From Oscillospiraceae bacterium (lineage in GTDB: Bacteria > Bacillota > Clostridia > Oscillospirales > Acutalibacteraceae), in assembly GCA_031262985.1 (NCBI GenBank), contig JAISGQ010000028.1, forward strand, positions 1-63,906: DNA of 63,906 bases, written 5' to 3'. This document shows positions 61,471 through 63,906 of this stretch, piece by piece. The position numbers were made by a program, and so were the translations under genes. Within the stretch, counting starts at the first letter, position 1, and each line of letters opens with the position of its first letter. Under the pieces are notes generated by a model, which was not told the origin of the DNA, did not search any database, and saw only the letters and a list, made by a program, of their open reading frames with translations.

Positions 61471-62855
61471 TCATATTGTAGCTGTCGCCTGTTTTCGTAG
61501 CAAGGTTTGAAGCCCTACCGCCGCCGCCGCTTGCGCCGCCTTGAAGCTGTGGACGTAAACGCGGTTTGTCGTGTCAATACTGCTGTGTCCGAGCTGTGCG
61601 GAAACCGTCGCCGCCGTTTCATGGTTATTGATTAACAGACTGGCGCAACTGTGGCGCAAACTATGAATATGAATGTCCGGCAAGTCCGTCCCTGCGATTA
61701 ACTGTTTCAGCTTTTTATTGAAGCTCTGCCCGTCAAGATACTTGCCCTTTGTGTTCGGGAATACAATCCCGTTATCCTGCCACGCCGTACCGTGGGCGGC
61801 AATTTGTTCGTCCTGCCATGCTCTGTAATCGGTGAGAATGTCTATAACGTCTTGCGGCAGTTTCAGCGCACGGATTGAAGAATTGTTTTTCGGGAGTGTC
61901 CGCTCATACTGCCCTGCTTTTTCGTAAAGCCCATGACGGACGTATAACACGCCGCTTTCCAAGTCTATATCTTCCCAGTGCAGGGCGCGTAATTCGCCCG
62001 ACCGCAAGCCGACATAGAGCAAAACAAAGAACGCCGCCTTGTATGTGCTTTGCGGTTCGCCGTCGAGTATGGCTATAAACTGCCGCGCTTGTTGTTCGTC
62101 AAGGAATACGCTTTCCGTCGCCTTGCCGTTCGCGCGGGGCGGCGTGGTGCGTCGTATCGGGTTTTCTTTGACTATACCCGCCTTGTACGCAGACTGAAAT
62201 ATACTCGAAAGACAAGTTACTACCCCGTGTATGCAATTCGTAGATAAGGCTTTCTGTGCTTTTTCGGTTATGAACATAGAGGACAGCTTTTGCCCGAAGT
62301 AGGCGGCTATCTTTTCGGCGGTGTCGGCGCGGAGTATTTCACCCCGGACGGCTTTTCGCAAGGCGACATCTGACACGCCCATTTTTTTGCCGTCTTTACC
62401 ATTTTGTTTTTCACCAAGTCCGGCAGGTTTGACCCCTCACGGAGCGTCACGGTTTCGCTGACCCCGCCGCCCTTTTGCATATCGGCAAAGAGCAAGTCAA
62501 GCCGTGCGGGCGTTATGTCTTTCAGCTTTGTATTTCGGAATGTCGGCAGGACGTAATAATTCAATGACTGCCTGTAATTATCCGCTGTGCGTTCTCTAAT
62601 CTTGTTCGGCGCAATCGTGGTAAAAAACCAATCGCATAATTGCCCGAACGTCATATTTTCGCCGTAGGACGGCAGACCACGGACGCGCTGCTCAAATAAT
62701 ACGGCTTGTTCTTCTGCGAGTTTCCGCGCCTTTTGCGGTGCTGTCCCCGGCGGCGGGTTATATGTCAAAGTCTTTCGGATTTGCTTATAGTCCGCGTCAT
62801 AGCCCAGACTGACCGTTATTCGGAACGCCGCGCCGCGTTTAGCTATCGTCGCCAT
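61471..62855 (-). pseudogene. Tyrosine integrase of element 2, with a -1 frameshift
   Basis: The N-terminal frame (62855 down) carries the arm/core-binding part (GYDADYKQIRKTL, TFGQLCDWFFTT, RERTADNYRQSLNYYVLPTF). The C-terminal frame (62382 down) has the catalytic domain (LRSGELRALHWED, HSLRHSCASLLIN, LGHSSIDTTNRVYVH). The frames join at seven As (62388-62382, minus strand) with zero-frame GCA AAA AAA; a -1 shift links KTAKK to MGVSDVALRKAVRG. Either a real slip site, a sequence error or an inactivating mutation. Confidence 0.8.
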
Positions 62856-63426
62856 TTAATTCACCCTCTTTGTTTTTTGCGTATATGCTTAATAGGTTCT
62901 TGCGGAAAAACTCCAACAAAAAGCTATCGAGGAATTCTTTACATTCCCATTCAAGAAACTGTTGGTATCTGTCGCCGTATTCGTGTTTATTGGCGAACAC
63001 GTCAACCGCTTTTTCAATCGCGGTGTAAAAATCCTTTTCACCAAGTAGGGTATCGAGCACGGGAAGCATTGCCGGGCAATCTTCCCAGTAACCCTCTTTA
63101 ACCAGTTTTAGAGCCTGTACCGTGTTTTCGCTCAAACCGAGCGTTTCACGGACGGGCTTATTTTCTACCCGCCGACCCGTCATCATGAAGTCGCACGTCA
63201 CGCCGAAATAGTCCGCTATTTTTAATAACTGCTCACAATTCGGCAGACTTTGCCCCGTGGCATAGCAAGAAACCGTTTGAGGGCGTACCCCTAAATAATC
63301 GGCAATCGCCTTTTGTGTCGTCTTTTCGCCCGTGTTCGGGTGACTGTCCATAAAGTCACGAAAATGCGTTGCAAACGGGGCGTAGTAAATTTCAGCGTCG
63401 AACGCTGAACTGCTTGTCTTTGACAT
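62839..63426 (-). CDS. XRE-family repressor
   Basis: 195 residues. The helix-turn-helix KTTQKAIADYLGVRPQTVSCYATGQSLPNCEQLLKIADYFGVTCDFMM is a Cro/C1 domain; the C-terminal half is helical. ATG 63426 with AAGGAG 8 bases upstream. Its end overlaps the integrase start by 17 bases. Divergent from the excisionase-like ORF; likely lysogeny/transfer control. Confidence 0.9.
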   Translation of the reverse strand: MSKTSSSAFDAEIYYAPFATHFRDFMDSHPNTGEKTTQKAIADYLGVRPQTVSCYATGQSLPNCEQLLKIADYFGVTCDFMMTGRRVENKPVRETLGLSENTVQALKLVKEGYWEDCPAMLPVLDTLLGEKDFYTAIEKAVDVFANKHEYGDRYQQFLEWECKEFLDSFLLEFFRKNLLSIYAKNKEGELNGDDS

Positions 63427-63580
63427 CTTGTTCACTCCTTAAATGGCGGTTTGTTTGCGGTTTACAAAACCACGCAAATGAAACTTGACAACTTCAAATT
63501 CATTTGCTACAATATGAGTATAGCAAATGATAGCGCATTTGTCAAGAGGCAAATTCAGCTAAACCAAAGGGGGCGAAAAC

Positions 63581-63906
63581 GTGACCGAGCTTACAGCCAT
63601 AAAACAGGAAAAGCCCGTAATGCTCACGGTACGGCAGACGGCGGCGACGGGCGTATTGCCCGAACGCACAATCAGGCGTTTAATCGCCGAAAAGAAAATA
63701 CCCATTTTGCGGAGCGGACGGACGCAGTACATCAATTACGGCAAATTGCTTGACGCGCTGAACAACGACGCAAGCGGCTTGTGGGAAAGGGGCGAAGCAA
63801 TGACCGAGTTTACATTATATACCGCCCGCACACGGGGCGACAAAAATAACACGTCATATCCCGAAGCCGTCCGCGTCCGTGACCTTGACAGCTTTCGCCG
63901 CGCCGT
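63581..63906 (+). CDS. Excisionase-like ORF, open to the window end
   Basis: GTG at 63581. Residues about 12-52 form an excisionase-type winged helix (MLTVRQTAATGVLPERTIRRLIAEKKIPILRSGRTQYIN). The frame does not stop at the domain end but runs on through an in-frame ATG at 63800 (AAAGGGG upstream) into MTEFTLYTARTRGDKNN and SYPEAVRVRDLDSFRRAV, which looks like the start of an element primase/VirE-type protein. Either a fusion or two genes in the same frame with readthrough. Confidence 0.7.
   Translation, partial: MTELTAIKQEKPVMLTVRQTAATGVLPERTIRRLIAEKKIPILRSGRTQYINYGKLLDALNNDASGLWERGEAMTEFTLYTARTRGDKNNTSYPEAVRVRDLDSFRRA

Larger units (their letters stand above)
61277..63906. mobile_element. 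Integrative element 2 (left part, runs off window)
   Basis: Begins directly after the att repeat. From left: integrase, a Cro/C1 repressor and a divergent excisionase-like ORF, the usual left end of a site-specific integrative element. GC-rich genes distinct from element 1. The right end is beyond 63906. A CACCAAACAAACACC array at 61393-61415 lies near the end. Confidence 0.85.

Overview
The window looks like a chromosomal segment of a Gram-positive gut-type Clostridia (Bacillota). The reasons are a V-type ATPase operon, a class A RNase P RNA, UPF0210/UPF0237 and DUF1385-prmC pairs, T7SSb-style WXG/effector genes, and strong AGGAGG-type ribosome sites with many GTG and TTG starts. Core genes are fairly GC-rich; the secretion-effector cassette at 2.7-5.8 kb and a few small genes are clearly AT-rich and look acquired. 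I cannot place the genus from sequence alone.

Layout. 0-2.5 kb: bioY and murA. 2.7-5.8 kb: AT-rich WXG100 / small helical protein / WXG-like glycine-zipper effector / unknown / DUF4176 cassette. 5.8-7.1 kb: MBL-fold hydrolase and rlmH. 7.3-10.3 kb: small accessory genes (kinase, GNAT, CdiI-like, DUF1653, two unknowns). 10.8-16.9 kb: minus-strand sugar operon in the order binding protein, ATPase, permease, xylulokinase. 17.1-21.6 kb: FtsX-type exporter, methyltransferase, ATPase and a divergent TetR regulator. 21.7-23.5 kb: a gene broken by a MITE, DUF5680 and GNAT. 23.8-28.1 kb: recX, recA, prmC, DUF1385. 28.2-32.1 kb: lipoprotein, response regulator, histidine kinase. 33.1-42.6 kb: complete V-ATPase operon in the order H, C, I, K, F, E, A, B, D. 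43.5-54.7 kb: UPF0210, ACT protein, PHP phosphatase, DUF896, YebC, a type I toxin-antitoxin locus, an iron alcohol dehydrogenase, rnpB, membrane proteins and a phosphoesterase. 55.0-63.9 kb: two integrative elements stacked in tandem at a tRNA-Ser(CGA) gene.

The most unusual content is non-coding. A composite repeat of seven different short hairpins in fixed order recurs six times between genes (1-312, 10.33-10.76 kb, 23.53-23.81 kb, 37.8-38.1 kb, 43.19-43.44 kb, 45.2-45.85 kb). Its arms change in compensating pairs. A second family, about 106-bp MITE-like palindromes, is found four times; one copy breaks a gene and one is nested in a larger 265-bp inverted-repeat element. A third variant sits at the same junction inside two of the composite repeats. 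At 47.96-48.26 kb two convergent promoters flank a 24-residue hydrophobic peptide and a bidirectional terminator, a textbook type I toxin-antitoxin layout that is too short for ordinary gene calling.

The tRNA-Ser element (55.07-61.22 kb) is decayed: its integrase keeps only the catalytic end, and a Cna-B surface protein is truncated. It still carries a MazF-like toxin and an ATPase/Fic pair bounded by 41-bp direct repeats. The next element starts directly after the 56-bp attachment repeat, with a frameshifted integrase, a repressor and an excisionase-like ORF running off the window.
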